64,000 nt of DNA from Thermobaculum terrenum ATCC BAA-798 (GCF_000025005.1 NC_013525.1:186001-250000), one strand, 5' to 3'. Positions 27,495 to 37,850 are shown, counted from the first letter of the stretch. Made by a program: numbers and translations. Notes: generated by a model not told the origin, from the sequence alone.

Positions 27495-28469
27495 ATGCCC
27501 TTCTTTGATCTGTCACTAGATGAGCTACAGAAATACTTACCACCACGACAAGAACCTTCAGACTTTGACAATTTTTGGAATAACACCCTCCAAGAAGCCA
27601 GAGCTATTCCCATCAACGCCAGGTTTGAGCCTATAGATTTTGGTCTGCGCAATGTAGAGACTTATGATGTCACTTTCAAAGGTTATGGTGGTCAGGATAT
27701 CAAAGGGTGGCTGCTAAAGCCCAAAGGGCAAAATGGAAAGATCCCGTGTGTTGTGGAATTTATAGGTTATGGTGGAGGACGAGGATTCCCTATAGACTGG
27801 CTAACGTGGAGCAGCGCAGGGTATATCCATCTAGTAATGGACACCAGAGGGCAAGGCAGCAGTTTCCTAAAGGGTGATACTCCAGACGATCCAGACGCTG
27901 CTATTGATCCCCAGTTTCCAGGATTTATGACAAGAGGAATCCTTAGCCCTACAACATACTACTACCGTAGAGTATTCACCGACGCTGTCAGAGCAGTAGA
28001 GGTCGCAAAGCAATACCCAGACGTAGACTCAGATAAGATCATAGTCACAGGCGGAAGCCAGGGCGGAGGTATAACGCTCGCGGTTGCGGGGCTAGTGCCA
28101 GACGTGTTTGCTGCGATGCCTGATGTTCCATTCCTATGCCACTATCGAAGAGCTACTGAGATCACAGACTCAGCACCCTACATAGAGATCTCAAAGTACT
28201 GCGCGGTACACAGAGACAAAGTCGATCAGGTATTTAGCACACTATCTTACTTCGATGGAGTCAACTTTGCAGCAAGAGCAAAATGTCCTGCACTGTTCTC
28301 GGTTGGCCTAATGGATGAGGTCTGTCCACCGTCCACTGTATTTGCTGCTTATAACCATTATGCTGGCCCTAAAGAGATCAGGGTCTATACATACAACCAC
28401 CACGAAGGTGGAGGCAATTATCAGACTCTAGAGAAGATTAAGTTTCTACACAATTTGCTTGACGAATAA
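27495..28469 (+). CDS. CE7 acetyl xylan esterase / cephalosporin-C deacetylase
   Basis: A 324-residue alpha/beta hydrolase that removes acetyl groups from xylo-oligosaccharides and similar small esters. It starts with [16 protein letters not shown], typical of CE7. The catalytic Ser lies in GGSQGGG, the Asp in [11 protein letters not shown] and the His in YNHHEGGG. There is no signal peptide, so it is intracellular and, by family knowledge, likely hexameric. The ATG at 27495 has GGAGGAG upstream, unlike the ATG at 27480. Confidence 0.93.
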   Translation: MPFFDLSLDELQKYLPPRQEPSDFDNFWNNTLQEARAIPINARFEPIDFGLRNVETYDVTFKGYGGQDIKGWLLKPKGQNGKIPCVVEFIGYGGGRGFPIDWLTWSSAGYIHLVMDTRGQGSSFLKGDTPDDPDAAIDPQFPGFMTRGILSPTTYYYRRVFTDAVRAVEVAKQYPDVDSDKIIVTGGSQGGGITLAVAGLVPDVFAAMPDVPFLCHYRRATEITDSAPYIEISKYCAVHRDKVDQVFSTLSYFDGVNFAARAKCPALFSVGLMDEVCPPSTVFAAYNHYAGPKEIRVYTYNHHEGGGNYQTLEKIKFLHNLLDE

Positions 28470-28477
28470 AAGCAGGA

Positions 28478-29431
28478 GTGAGCGACTTGAATGTTATAGG
28501 GTTCGGATGGAGATTCCCAGATTTTCCTACAGATGGTAGTAGCTTCTCTGATTTCACTCAGCAGATACGTGAAAACCTAGATGTACTGGTTAGCTACAAC
28601 TACGACAGTGCCTGGGTTGCAGACCATTTTATTCCCTGGCCTGATTGGCAGGAAGAAGATACGCCCACTATAGAATGTCTTACTACGATCTCCTATTACT
28701 CAGCGTTATACCCTCAGATCAAGTGGGGATCCACCGTATTCTGTCAATCTTACAGAAACCCAGCGGCGCTAGCTAAGGCCTTCGCACAACTCTGTGCACT
28801 CAATCCAGGAAAATACATATTCGGCATAGGAGCGGGCTGGAAAGAGAAGGAATACATTGAATACAATTTTCCTTTTCCTAAACCATCAGTCAGGATAACC
28901 CAAATGGCGGAAGCTATACAGATTGCCAAGCTATTGTGGACGCAATCTAATGCAACTTTTGAGGGCAAACATTACAGAATACATGAGGCTACGGTCAACC
29001 CTAAGCCTGACCCGCTGCCACCAATTATGGTAGGTGGAGCTGGAGAGAAACTCTCTATGAGAGTAGCTGCTCAGTACGCAGACTGGTGGAACCTATCTGG
29101 GGGGAGTATAGAAACCTTCAGGCATAAACTCGAGGTGCTACGAAGACACTGTGAGGATGTTGGAAGGAGTTACGACAGTATAGTAAAGAGCTGGTCAAGC
29201 TCCTGTGTGGCTGTAGCAGACAGCTCGAGCCAGGCAGAGAGAATAGCCAGAAGCAGCCCCTTCTACAGCGAAGACAGCGCGATCTTTGGTACTCCCGATG
29301 AAGTGGCTAGGCAGGTGGAAGCACGCATATCATCCGGAGTGCAGCACTTTCAGCTAAGATTTGCAGATTTTCCAAGCACCAGAAGCATGGAACTCTTTGG
29401 TAGGGAAGTTATACCTCGCTTCCTACCATAA
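28478..29431 (+). CDS. LLM-class (luciferase-like) flavin/F420-dependent oxidoreductase
   Basis: A 317-residue TIM-barrel protein with WVADHFIPWP near residue 45, GIGAGWKEKEY around 128 and PPIMVGGAGEKLSMRVAAQYADWWNL near 185, typical of the bacterial luciferase-like monooxygenase superfamily. The cofactor may be FMNH2 or F420. Substrate unknown. GTG start, 8 bases after the esterase gene, so probably in the same transcript. Confidence 0.88.
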   Translation: MSDLNVIGFGWRFPDFPTDGSSFSDFTQQIRENLDVLVSYNYDSAWVADHFIPWPDWQEEDTPTIECLTTISYYSALYPQIKWGSTVFCQSYRNPAALAKAFAQLCALNPGKYIFGIGAGWKEKEYIEYNFPFPKPSVRITQMAEAIQIAKLLWTQSNATFEGKHYRIHEATVNPKPDPLPPIMVGGAGEKLSMRVAAQYADWWNLSGGSIETFRHKLEVLRRHCEDVGRSYDSIVKSWSSSCVAVADSSSQAERIARSSPFYSEDSAIFGTPDEVARQVEARISSGVQHFQLRFADFPSTRSMELFGREVIPRFLP

Positions 29432-29455
29432 AATTACTAAGCAGCACTCAGTACT

Positions 29456-29495
29456 TTACAGCTCTGGAGCATTTTCTTACATTCCAGGGCTGTAA
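29456..29495 (+). terminator. terminator after the LLM oxidoreductase gene
   Basis: TTACAGCTCTGGA pairs with TTCCAGGGCTGTAA across a 13-base loop, with one bulge or mismatch, and is followed by TTATATCTT. It closes the transcription unit that ends with the oxidoreductase. Confidence 0.7.
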
Positions 29496-29581
29496 TTATA
29501 TCTTCGCGGCAATAATAATTATTAGACCTTATTGACTATTTGGTGCATAATTAGCCATAAATCCAGGTATACAAAAACAAA

Positions 29582-31738
29582 ATGTTACAGAATGAAGTAC
29601 TGATTATAATCCTGCTGGCAGTATTAGGAACAGCCACAATATTAGGTATATCAGCAAGCAAGAGAACGAGGACCTCGGATAAAGAGAGCTCAAAGCTGGT
29701 ATCAGCAACTGCCTTAACTCACTTAGAAGCATGCCTAGATGCAGCAAATATACCCATGTTGATAATAGATCAGAACCTCAGCATATCTTATGCTAGTAAA
29801 TCGTTACAAAACTTGATCAACTTCGTCCCCAAAGCCTTAATAGGGGCAAGTTTATTAGAGCTAATCCACAGGGAGGATCAAGAAACCGCTAAGGAGCTAA
29901 TACTTCAGCAGAATCAAGCTCATGAGGTTTCACAGGCTGACGTAAAACTACGTAGGGCCGGAGATGGCTGGATTAGGGTTAGAGCTTACTCCGGCAGGCT
30001 GCCTTCCAATCTTATATTGATGCTAATACAGGATGTCTCGCTAACAGAATCTCTAAGAGTGCAGCTAGAAATCGAGCATGCAAAGATAGAGATAGCAGAA
30101 AGAGTTGCAAACCTGGGACTATGGGAAAGAGATACATCTACGGGTCAAGAGGTATGGTCCGATCAGACCTTCAAGATTTATGGACTCAAACCCGGATCCC
30201 TGGAGCCAAGCTATGAGTATCTACTTAGAATAGTACATCCGGATGACAGGGATCGTGTCGATAGTGCCTATAGGGACTCTATAAAGGCTTTAAGCGCATA
30301 CGACGTTTCTTACAGAATACTACTTCCAGACAGCAGTATAAGAGTAGTACACAGTAAAGCTCAAATAGTAAAAGGGGCTGATTCACACCTGCTACTTACA
30401 GGCACGGTTCAGGATGTGACCGAGCAGAAGGTGAACGAAGAGAGTTTACTTAGGCAAGCTCTCCATGACCCATTAACTGGTCTTCCAAACAGGGTAATGC
30501 TAGGGCAGCAACTCGAGAAGCTCCTTGCCTCCAACAGAAGCCGCAGCATTGCCGTCTTGTTTCTGGACCTAGATAACTTTAAAGCAGTAAATGACAACCT
30601 GGGACACCAAGCAGGAGATTCTCTGTTAGTTGCAGTCGCCCGCAGGCTCAGTGCTAACCTACGCCCAACCGACTTTGCAGCGCGATTTGGAGGGGATGAA
30701 TTCACTGTAGTGGTTACAAAGGTGAAGAGCATCGACTATGTCGTATCAATAGCAAAGCGGATCATCGAATCCATCAGTCAGCCATTTGATATAGCTGGGG
30801 AACGCGTATATACATCCACCAGCATAGGGATAGCACTATGCTCCTCTTCAGAAGATTCCGCCTCATCACTACTAAGAAAAGCTGATATTGCTTTGTACAA
30901 GTCAAAGTCACTGGGAAGAGGCACTTATGTCATCTTTGATCAATCCATGGAACAGGAAGCCTCAGAGATACTGGAACTAGAGCGCAACTTGAGAACGGCC
31001 ATACAAAACGACCAGTTCATAGTGCATTATCAGCCCATAGTGGACGCTGCCACAGGCAAGGTAGAAATGATAGAAGCTTTGCTCAGGTGGAATTCTCCCA
31101 ATGGGATTTTAAGTCCCGACAAGTTTATCCCCATCGCTGAGGAAGTTGGATTAATCAACACACTAGGAGAATTAGTGCTTAATAAAGCATGTGAGCAGAC
31201 TGCATATTTGAAAGCAACTACCGGAGCTAAGTTCATAACAAGTATAAACGTATCTGCAAAACAACTTAGGCAACCTCACTTCACTAACAATCTAGAATCT
31301 ATGCTTCACAAGTATGACTTACAGCCAAAAGATGTACAGTTGGAAATCACCGAAAACGCACTGGTAGAAGAGGTAGAATGCATAACGAACGCGCTTAAAG
31401 AAATCAAGACTCTAGGAATAAGGATAGCAATAGATGATTTCGGGACTGGGTATTCAAGCCTAAGCTATCTCAGAAAATTGCCAATTGATCTCATCAAGAT
31501 AGATCAATCATTCGTCAAAATGCTACCTAATGATGAGGAACATAGAGCAATAATTTACACAATTATCTCCTTAGCTTGCTCCCTTGACCTGGAAATAATC
31601 GCGGAAGGCGTAGAGGAAAAGTCACAGAGGGAGATCTTATTATCCATGGGCTGCAAGTTCATACAGGGAAATCTAATATCTCACCCAGTTGACCTAGAGA
31701 GCATCAAGCTAATATTAGGCCACACATCCCCCAAGTGA
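29582..31738 (+). CDS. PAS-PAS-GGDEF-EAL cyclic-di-GMP signalling protein
   Basis: 718 residues. One N-terminal membrane helix (about 4-23) is followed by a PAS domain (about 45-150), a second PAS/PAC (about 165-285), GGDEF (about 295-455) and EAL (about 470-715). The GGDEF site is intact (RFGGDEF) with an RxxD inhibitory site (RPTD) five residues ahead. The EAL part has EALLRW, the loop DDFGTGYSSL and IAEGVEE. Both halves therefore look catalytically competent, making c-di-GMP and degrading it, presumably switched by the PAS sensors. Its regulatory output is not encoded nearby. Confidence 0.93.
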   Translation: MLQNEVLIIILLAVLGTATILGISASKRTRTSDKESSKLVSATALTHLEACLDAANIPMLIIDQNLSISYASKSLQNLINFVPKALIGASLLELIHREDQETAKELILQQNQAHEVSQADVKLRRAGDGWIRVRAYSGRLPSNLILMLIQDVSLTESLRVQLEIEHAKIEIAERVANLGLWERDTSTGQEVWSDQTFKIYGLKPGSLEPSYEYLLRIVHPDDRDRVDSAYRDSIKALSAYDVSYRILLPDSSIRVVHSKAQIVKGADSHLLLTGTVQDVTEQKVNEESLLRQALHDPLTGLPNRVMLGQQLEKLLASNRSRSIAVLFLDLDNFKAVNDNLGHQAGDSLLVAVARRLSANLRPTDFAARFGGDEFTVVVTKVKSIDYVVSIAKRIIESISQPFDIAGERVYTSTSIGIALCSSSEDSASSLLRKADIALYKSKSLGRGTYVIFDQSMEQEASEILELERNLRTAIQNDQFIVHYQPIVDAATGKVEMIEALLRWNSPNGILSPDKFIPIAEEVGLINTLGELVLNKACEQTAYLKATTGAKFITSINVSAKQLRQPHFTNNLESMLHKYDLQPKDVQLEITENALVEEVECITNALKEIKTLGIRIAIDDFGTGYSSLSYLRKLPIDLIKIDQSFVKMLPNDEEHRAIIYTIISLACSLDLEIIAEGVEEKSQREILLSMGCKFIQGNLISHPVDLESIKLILGHTSPK

Positions 31739-31847
31739 AGCAGTAATTTCAAGGCTCATAGAAGAAGCAACCCGCGTTGGGAGTATCCCCAGCAGAATGT
31801 ACAATAATTTCGATGGCACCAAATAAAATCTCGCTTTGGAGCTCCAC

Positions 31848-32909
31848 ATGTTGGAAGAAGAAACACTGTTCAAGGTTGAGAGACTAGGCATTATCATGTC
31901 TCCAGACCCTAACATCCCTGAGGAAGTGGAAGGAGTACTCAATCCGGCTGCTGTACGAGGCAGGGATGGCGAGTTGTACTTATTTCCGCGCGTAGTAGGA
32001 AGAGGAAACTACTCTCGCGTGGGGATAGCACGGGTGATATTCGACGATGATGGTTTACCAACTTCAGTCGAAAGGCTGGGATACGCATTGGAGCCCAAAG
32101 AATGGTATGAGCTCAGACCCGAAGAAAACACTGGGGGATGCGAAGATCCAAGGGTCACTTATATACAAGCCATAGACATGTTCGTTATGGCTTACACAGC
32201 TTGGGGCCCAGGGGGGCCGAGAATAGCTATTGCTGTAAGCGAGGATCTTTTTCACTGGGAGAGGCTTGGGTTACTGAACTTCGAACCAGACCCAGATCCC
32301 GTATACCTAGTCGACTTTGATGACTATCACAACAAAGACGCAGCTTACTTCCCCCTACCAGTACTAGATCCTGATGGAAAGGAGTCCTTAGCTGTACTTC
32401 ACCGTCCAGTATATGACGAAGAGGATGTACCTAAGACTATTTTGGATCCTAGACCTAGTATATGGGTTTCCTTCTGCTCCCTGGAAGAAGTTCGCAAAGA
32501 CCTCAAAGCACTTCAAGTAGTACGTAAGCATAAGGTAGTAATTGACCCTGAGTACGAATGGGAGAGTCTGCGCATAGGTGGAGGCACTGTACCAGTAATG
32601 ACCCAATTCGGTTGGATGCACGTGTATCACGGTGTCTCAGAGTCTGGGGATTCAACAACCGGCAGAAAGTACTGTGCGGGATTATTATTCCTAGACAAGG
32701 AACATCCTGAAAAGACAATTTTCAGAACTGATCGCCCCATATTGGAACCTCAAATGGACGAAGAGAAAAGTGGAGTCGTACCTCACGTAGTATTCCCCAC
32801 AGGTATCGATGATAGGGGCAATGGACAATACGACATCTACTATGGCATGGCCGACACGCGTATAGGAGTAGCAAGGCTGACTCTGCCAGAGAGATTACCT
32901 GCAAACTAG
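31848..32909 (+). CDS. GH130 glycosidase/phosphorylase
   Basis: A 353-residue five-bladed beta-propeller enzyme. GH130 members are inverting phosphorylases (or hydrolases) acting on beta-mannosides such as mannosyl-glucose or mannosyl-GlcNAc. It has NPAAVRGRDGELYLFPRVV, the GGCEDPRVT segment with the catalytic Asp, and DDYHNKDAAYFPLP. The ATG at 31848 has TTTGGAG upstream; the in-frame TTG at 31836 overlaps that SD. It is cytoplasmic and sits next to a membrane glycosyltransferase, so a role in mannoside turnover is plausible (inference). Confidence 0.88.
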   Translation: MLEEETLFKVERLGIIMSPDPNIPEEVEGVLNPAAVRGRDGELYLFPRVVGRGNYSRVGIARVIFDDDGLPTSVERLGYALEPKEWYELRPEENTGGCEDPRVTYIQAIDMFVMAYTAWGPGGPRIAIAVSEDLFHWERLGLLNFEPDPDPVYLVDFDDYHNKDAAYFPLPVLDPDGKESLAVLHRPVYDEEDVPKTILDPRPSIWVSFCSLEEVRKDLKALQVVRKHKVVIDPEYEWESLRIGGGTVPVMTQFGWMHVYHGVSESGDSTTGRKYCAGLLFLDKEHPEKTIFRTDRPILEPQMDEEKSGVVPHVVFPTGIDDRGNGQYDIYYGMADTRIGVARLTLPERLPAN

Positions 32910-32947
32910 GGGCATGAAAGCTGCTAAAACTGCTACCATAAAGCAGC

Positions 32948-34381
32948 ATGTTTGTAGATACAAGTCGTGAATTACTAAGAGAATCTAGATTTCCTAGAAT
33001 CAGTTCTAGGTTTGGGGGAGATAGTGTAACTACCCTCCTAAGCAGGACGCTGCTCCCCACATACTTCTTCCTACTACTGCTCTACTCTAATACTCCGTCA
33101 GGGCACCCCGCTGCCCAAATATCCGAAATGTACAGGGCTGTTCTGCACACTCCTTACATCCCAATGACGACCATGCTGTTCCGAATATCACACATACTGA
33201 TCATGCTGTGTCTGTGGAGCAGCTACATAGCTAAGATAAGAACTCTCAGTTACGAGAACAGCAGGGAGAACTGGATACTGGCAATTGCCGTAACGCTACT
33301 AGCGGTTCTAACCCCACCTGTAACCTCTAGAGATGTGTTCTACTACTCCATCTCCGGAGAAGTGACATCTATTTACAAGATGAACCCATATTCAACTCCA
33401 CCATCAGCTCTGCCAGCAAGCCCTCTATATGGTTACGCTGATTGGAAATTTCTTACATTTCCATATGGGCCTATCTGGACAGTGATATGCGGTGCTGTAG
33501 TGTTCATATCTGGTACAGGCCCCTTTGCCTCGACGTTTACCTTCAAGATCCTGTGTGGCAGCACTGTTCTCCTATCGGCCTTCCTAATTCAAAAGATATC
33601 AAGCAAGATCTCGCTACAGCCTTCACATAAGGCCGCCATGCTATACGCAATGAACCCAATAGTGCTTGTAGAAGCAGCGGTAAACGCCCACCTAGATGCC
33701 TTCATAGCACTACTACTGGTACTTACAGTGTTACTGCTGATTAGTAACAGGAAGCTACCAGGGTATTTGGCGTTATGTGCATCTGCTTTGATAAAGCCCA
33801 CTACAGTTCCTCTACTAGGGTTCTTTGTAGCGGCACGCATGCAAGAAGAATCTAAGTTACTCAGCAAAGTATTCCAGCTAGCTAAGTATCTAATTGTAGC
33901 TGCTATATTAGCATTCATCACTTACTATCCTTTCTGGCATGGAGCTGAAACCTTTGGTTTTCTATCCTCAGAGAGGTTTAGTCCATCAGGACTCATACCC
34001 TTGGCAGTAGTAGCGATAATGTTCTTTAGAAAGTTCGCATTGCCTTGGGCAGCGACCACTTCGGCATTGGCCAGCTTGGCGCTAGTGTACTGGAGCCTTA
34101 GAAAGGGTTTTGAATTACTGCTAGGAAAAGCAAGGGGCTATAGAAAAGAAGTTTTGATATGGGGTACTTTCATGTTCTTGCTGCCCGTATGCTTCTACAC
34201 AGCATACCCATGGTACTTACTGCCAGCCTTGGCATTGCTATCTATAACTCAGCTCTACAGCCAAAGATACAGCAGGCTGCTTTTCTTGATAGCAGCCTGC
34301 TGGTTTACGGTCTGGACAGTAGGCACCCTGTTCTTTATGAGCTTACCGTGCTGCCAAGGATCACCCCTTCAGGGCACCTGA
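32948..34381 (+). CDS. polytopic membrane glycosyltransferase (GT-C, mannosyltransferase-like)
   Basis: 477 residues with about 11-12 hydrophobic helices. Between helices, SRDVFYYSISGEV followed by KMNPYSTPP resembles the periplasmic D-x-Y...NPY motif of polyprenyl-phosphate-dependent mannosyltransferases (GT87/MptB-like). It would add sugar from a lipid-linked donor on the outer face of the membrane. Assignment to a specific family is uncertain. Its 3' end overlaps the convergent permease gene by 21 bases. Confidence 0.75.
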   Translation: MFVDTSRELLRESRFPRISSRFGGDSVTTLLSRTLLPTYFFLLLLYSNTPSGHPAAQISEMYRAVLHTPYIPMTTMLFRISHILIMLCLWSSYIAKIRTLSYENSRENWILAIAVTLLAVLTPPVTSRDVFYYSISGEVTSIYKMNPYSTPPSALPASPLYGYADWKFLTFPYGPIWTVICGAVVFISGTGPFASTFTFKILCGSTVLLSAFLIQKISSKISLQPSHKAAMLYAMNPIVLVEAAVNAHLDAFIALLLVLTVLLLISNRKLPGYLALCASALIKPTTVPLLGFFVAARMQEESKLLSKVFQLAKYLIVAAILAFITYYPFWHGAETFGFLSSERFSPSGLIPLAVVAIMFFRKFALPWAATTSALASLALVYWSLRKGFELLLGKARGYRKEVLIWGTFMFLLPVCFYTAYPWYLLPALALLSITQLYSQRYSRLLFLIAACWFTVWTVGTLFFMSLPCCQGSPLQGT

Positions 34382-35206
34382 TAGCAGACCTCTCAGGAAG
34401 TAACGTCCTAGAAGTACATAGACCACCAGAGTAGGAATAGCTACAAGTAGAGCCCCTGCCATCTGTACGTTCCAGAGCGTATATTGACTTCCTGCTATAT
34501 TCTGCAAAGCTACGGTCACAGGCCGTTGCTCTGGAGAATTAGTGATTATTAACCCAAACAGGAACTCATTCCATATAGATGTGAACTGCCATATCGCCAC
34601 CACTACGAAGCCAGTGACGGATAGCGGGAATATGATATGTCGATATATGCCGAAAAATCCCGCACCATCCACCTTGCCAGCCTCAACCAGCTCTCCAGGT
34701 ATACCCGCATAGTAGTTACGAAATATTAGCGTAGTGATCGGTATTCCATACACCACATGGGTAAGTATCAATCCAGGGATGGAGCCATAAAGTCCTATCT
34801 TCTGAAGTGTTAGGACCAAGGGTATTAGTATGCTCTGGTAAGGAATAAACATTCCGAAAAGTATGGCCGTAAATATAGTATCTGCTCCCTTGAATTTCCA
34901 CTTAGAAAGCACATAGCCATTCATGGAGCCCAAGACGCTGGAGATGACAGTTGCAGGTATAACGAGCTTTATGCTGTTTAGGAAGCTTACATCAAGCCGT
35001 TCCCAAGCGGCAGCAAAGCTATCAAAGCTAAGGGAAGATGGCAGAGCCCACATACGGCTTATGCTAACTTCCTCAAAGCTTTTCATTCCGGTGATAAGCA
35101 TCAAATACACTGGCAACAGGTAGAAAACCGCAAATGCAATCATGACCAGGTAGATGATGATCCGCGAATATCTAATTCTTGGCAACTGCATAGGCTTGGT
35201 ACTCAT
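34361..35206 (-). CDS. sugar ABC transporter permease, MalG type (second importer)
   Basis: A 281-residue subunit with six membrane helices and the EAA loop ELVEAGKVDGAGFFGIYRHIIFP. It ends the second importer operon. Its start overlaps the MalF-type gene by 4 bases (ATGA-like coupling), and its stop overlaps the convergent glycosyltransferase gene. It pairs with the permease at 35.2-36.2 kb. No ATPase gene is in the cluster. Confidence 0.93.
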   Translation of the reverse strand: MSTKPMQLPRIRYSRIIIYLVMIAFAVFYLLPVYLMLITGMKSFEEVSISRMWALPSSLSFDSFAAAWERLDVSFLNSIKLVIPATVISSVLGSMNGYVLSKWKFKGADTIFTAILFGMFIPYQSILIPLVLTLQKIGLYGSIPGLILTHVVYGIPITTLIFRNYYAGIPGELVEAGKVDGAGFFGIYRHIIFPLSVTGFVVVAIWQFTSIWNEFLFGLIITNSPEQRPVTVALQNIAGSQYTLWNVQMAGALLVAIPTLVVYVLLGRYFLRGLLSGALKG

Positions 35207-36210
35207 CTCTCAGTCTCCGATCGCATGTTGTATATCAAGTAGGGAATGATCAGCACCGAAACCAGTAAGAGCATAATTATCGCAACAGCTGCACCCTCAG
35301 CATACTTGTTGCTCTTGAACGTGGTTTCGTACATGTATATGCCAGGCACATCCGTGGCGAAACCAGGACCACCACCCGTCTGCGTGATTATGAGGTCGAA
35401 GATCTTGAGAGATATATGACCCAGGACTATCACTGCGCTCAGAGTTATGGGCTGCAACAGAGGAAGAGTTATCTTTCTAAATATCTGCCACTCACTAGCC
35501 CCGTCCACTCTCGCGGCTTCTTTTAGGTCCTCGGGAATGCCTCTTAGCCCTGCAAGATACATAGCCATGGTGAATCCGGACATCTGCCATATGGCAGCCA
35601 CTATAACAGGGATCATAGCCACAGGAATGCCTACAGGTATCCTTAGCCAGTCTGGTCGCCAACCGCCTCCCGGCCACACATAGGATGTAGTGCTCCAGTT
35701 CTGGTATACATGTAGGCCAAACATGTGGAACAGCTGATTCAGGCCATGAGGCTCTTGTGGAGTACCGGGAGAGAAGAGCCATTGCCAAGCAGTACCTGTT
35801 ACAACAAAAGATAGAGCCATAGGGAACAAGTACACCGTACGAAAGAAAGACTCCCCTTTCACCCTTGAGTCAACTAACATGGCCAGTAGAAGCCCTATTA
35901 CCAGCGAACCTAACAGGAAAAACAGGGTAAAGACTATCGTATTTCTGATATCCGTTTGGAACCTGTAAGATTTGAAGACATTTATATAGTTCTCGAAGCC
36001 AGCATAACTCAGATCAGCTACGATACCTCTCCATCTACTGAGCGACACCCAACCAGTCCAGGCGATAAAGCCATAGACAAACACTGCAATAGCGATAACA
36101 GACGGAGAAATCATCAGGATACCAATCAGCTTCTCATTGAGCTGAAGCGACTTCTTAGGTGCGGCTCTCTCTGCAGACTTCTCTACGACTGAAGTAGTAG
36201 CTTCTGCCAT
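35203..36210 (-). CDS. sugar ABC transporter permease, MalF type (second importer)
   Basis: A 335-residue subunit. A cytoplasmic N-terminal tail of about 25 residues is followed by the six-helix core and the EAA loop EAARVDGASEWQIFRKITLP. The ATG at 36210 is chosen because AGGAGG lies 5 bases upstream; a GTG two codons earlier is too close to it. A strong hairpin separates it from the binding-protein gene, which should favour the binding protein. Confidence 0.93.
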   Translation of the reverse strand: MAEATTSVVEKSAERAAPKKSLQLNEKLIGILMISPSVIAIAVFVYGFIAWTGWVSLSRWRGIVADLSYAGFENYINVFKSYRFQTDIRNTIVFTLFFLLGSLVIGLLLAMLVDSRVKGESFFRTVYLFPMALSFVVTGTAWQWLFSPGTPQEPHGLNQLFHMFGLHVYQNWSTTSYVWPGGGWRPDWLRIPVGIPVAMIPVIVAAIWQMSGFTMAMYLAGLRGIPEDLKEAARVDGASEWQIFRKITLPLLQPITLSAVIVLGHISLKIFDLIITQTGGGPGFATDVPGIYMYETTFKSNKYAEGAAVAIIMLLLVSVLIIPYLIYNMRSETER

Positions 36211-36228
36211 ACTCACCTCCTGAACAGG

Positions 36229-36253
36229 GGGGCTGGGATAAACTCCCAGCCCC
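36229..36253 (-). repeat. intercistronic hairpin between binding-protein and permease genes
   Basis: A perfect 10-bp stem (GGGGCTGGGA with its complement) and a 5-base loop, placed directly after the binding-protein stop and before the permease SD. There is no U-tract on the transcribed strand. In other ABC operons such hairpins protect the upstream mRNA or partly terminate transcription, giving an excess of binding protein. Confidence 0.7.
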
Positions 36254-36263
36254 TACCTACCAA

Positions 36264-37628
36264 CTACTGAGACTGTAGCTCACTCGCAGCATCCAAGAGC
36301 ATTCCCTTCAACTCTTCCTTATCTCTGTTAGCAGAGAACAGGTTAAGGGCATTATCGTAATCAGTCATATACGCCTCGTTTGCTGCGGCTCCATGGACTA
36401 TGCTAGGAACAAGCTTATCTCTCTTGAACTCATCTATTGACCAGCGCAGGTAGACATCATACTTGCTCTTGTCGGCATCTGTACGAGCTGGAATCGACCC
36501 TTTCTTTGGATTGAAGGCATCCTGACCTTCCTTGGAGCCACAGACCTTGAGCCACTCTATGGCGTTCTCTCTATGAGGAGCTCCCTTGGGTAAACCGAAG
36601 CTGTCGCTTAGCCATAGGAAGGAGCCACTGGTACCAGGAGCTGGAGCCCATCCAAAGTCTTTATTAGGTTTAGCTCCCTTGTTGATAAAGTATCCCTCAG
36701 CCCAGTCACCCATTATGGTCATTGCAGCCTCACCATCTATAACACGCTGTGCGGCATCAGCCCAGCTCAAAGAAGCCCTATCCTCGTTAGCATAGTCCAA
36801 CATCTTGTTGAGCGTGTCTATAGCCTTATCCAGGCGAGGATCGTTCTCCCACATGCTGGGATCCTTGAAAAGTTTAGGATAATCCTCCGGTCCGAATGTG
36901 GCCAATAGCACACTCTCAAAGAGGTGTGGCACTTCAAACTTATCCTTGCCACCTACCGAAAGAGGAGTAATACCCTTAGCTTTGAGCTTCTCTGCCACCT
37001 TGAAGAAATCGTCAATGGTCTTTGGAGGTTGTAGGTTATTCTTCTTGAATATCTCGATGTTGTACCACAACATATTCGACCTGTGGACGTTCACGGGTAC
37101 AGAATATATCTCCCCTTTGTACGTTATCTGATCTAGAAGGGTCTTAGGCATTACCTTATCCCAACCTTCCTGCTTGAAGAGGTCGGTAATAGGCTCCATC
37201 TTGCCTGCAACCACCCACGTACCGATAAGTTCCTGTCCTGCGTGAACCTGGAAGCTGTCGGGAGGATCGCCACCCCTCATACGTGTAACGAGCACAGCCT
37301 TCGCGTTGGTACCTGCACCACCAGCAACCGTAGCATTGATTACTTCAACACCAGGTCGACGCTTCTTGAAGATCTCAAATAGAGCCTTCAAACCATCAGC
37401 CTCTCCTGGGTTAGTCCACCAGCTGAATATCTCAAGCTTGTTCTCTCCAGCACTACTTCCTTGATTGGCAGGTTGCGTGGGTTGTGCTGAAGCTGCAGGA
37501 GAAGGACTTGGAGACTGAGAAGTACCTCCTGTGCTGGCAGTAGGAGTACCTCCTTGTCCACCACAAGCAATGAACAGAATGGATGCAAATATAAGGAAAA
37601 TACTTAAGATAGATATCTTACTGCGCAC
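36264..37628 (-). CDS. sugar ABC transporter substrate-binding lipoprotein (second importer)
   Basis: 454 residues. The signal peptide ends in the lipobox LFIAC, followed by a Ser/Pro/Gln-rich linker of about 35 residues. The body is of the family 1 (MalE/UgpB/cluster CUT1) class, with FSWWTNPGEADGLKALFEIFKKRRPGVEV and GEAAMTIMGDWAEGYF. GTG start with GGAGGTG upstream. The 222-base upstream region has no obvious promoter or RNA structure. It may import the substrate of the GH116 or GH4 enzymes encoded nearby (inference). Confidence 0.93.
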   Translation of the reverse strand: MRSKISILSIFLIFASILFIACGGQGGTPTASTGGTSQSPSPSPAASAQPTQPANQGSSAGENKLEIFSWWTNPGEADGLKALFEIFKKRRPGVEVINATVAGGAGTNAKAVLVTRMRGGDPPDSFQVHAGQELIGTWVVAGKMEPITDLFKQEGWDKVMPKTLLDQITYKGEIYSVPVNVHRSNMLWYNIEIFKKNNLQPPKTIDDFFKVAEKLKAKGITPLSVGGKDKFEVPHLFESVLLATFGPEDYPKLFKDPSMWENDPRLDKAIDTLNKMLDYANEDRASLSWADAAQRVIDGEAAMTIMGDWAEGYFINKGAKPNKDFGWAPAPGTSGSFLWLSDSFGLPKGAPHRENAIEWLKVCGSKEGQDAFNPKKGSIPARTDADKSKYDVYLRWSIDEFKRDKLVPSIVHGAAANEAYMTDYDNALNLFSANRDKEELKGMLLDAASELQSQ

Positions 37629-37850
37629 ACTTACACCTCCTTATGAAAATATAGAAACTACGGCATCAAAAGTCCGCAGCAATATAGCACTAAAATCTAT
37701 CCAAGTAAATAGGTCAGCAATTCTTTTGCCCAGATATAAGGGAACGATTTTCTGCCCATAAACCAGATGGGAAGGCTATATATGGTAGCGTAGGTGAGTC
37801 AGCGAGACACTTGGTCGGGCTGGAGACTAATTCTTGCGGAGATATTGATA

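Noticed and set aside
37629-37850. Hidden gene or RNA between the TIM-barrel gene and the second binding-protein gene
   Set aside because: No open frame with an SD and no convincing hairpin or promoter was found in these 222 bases.
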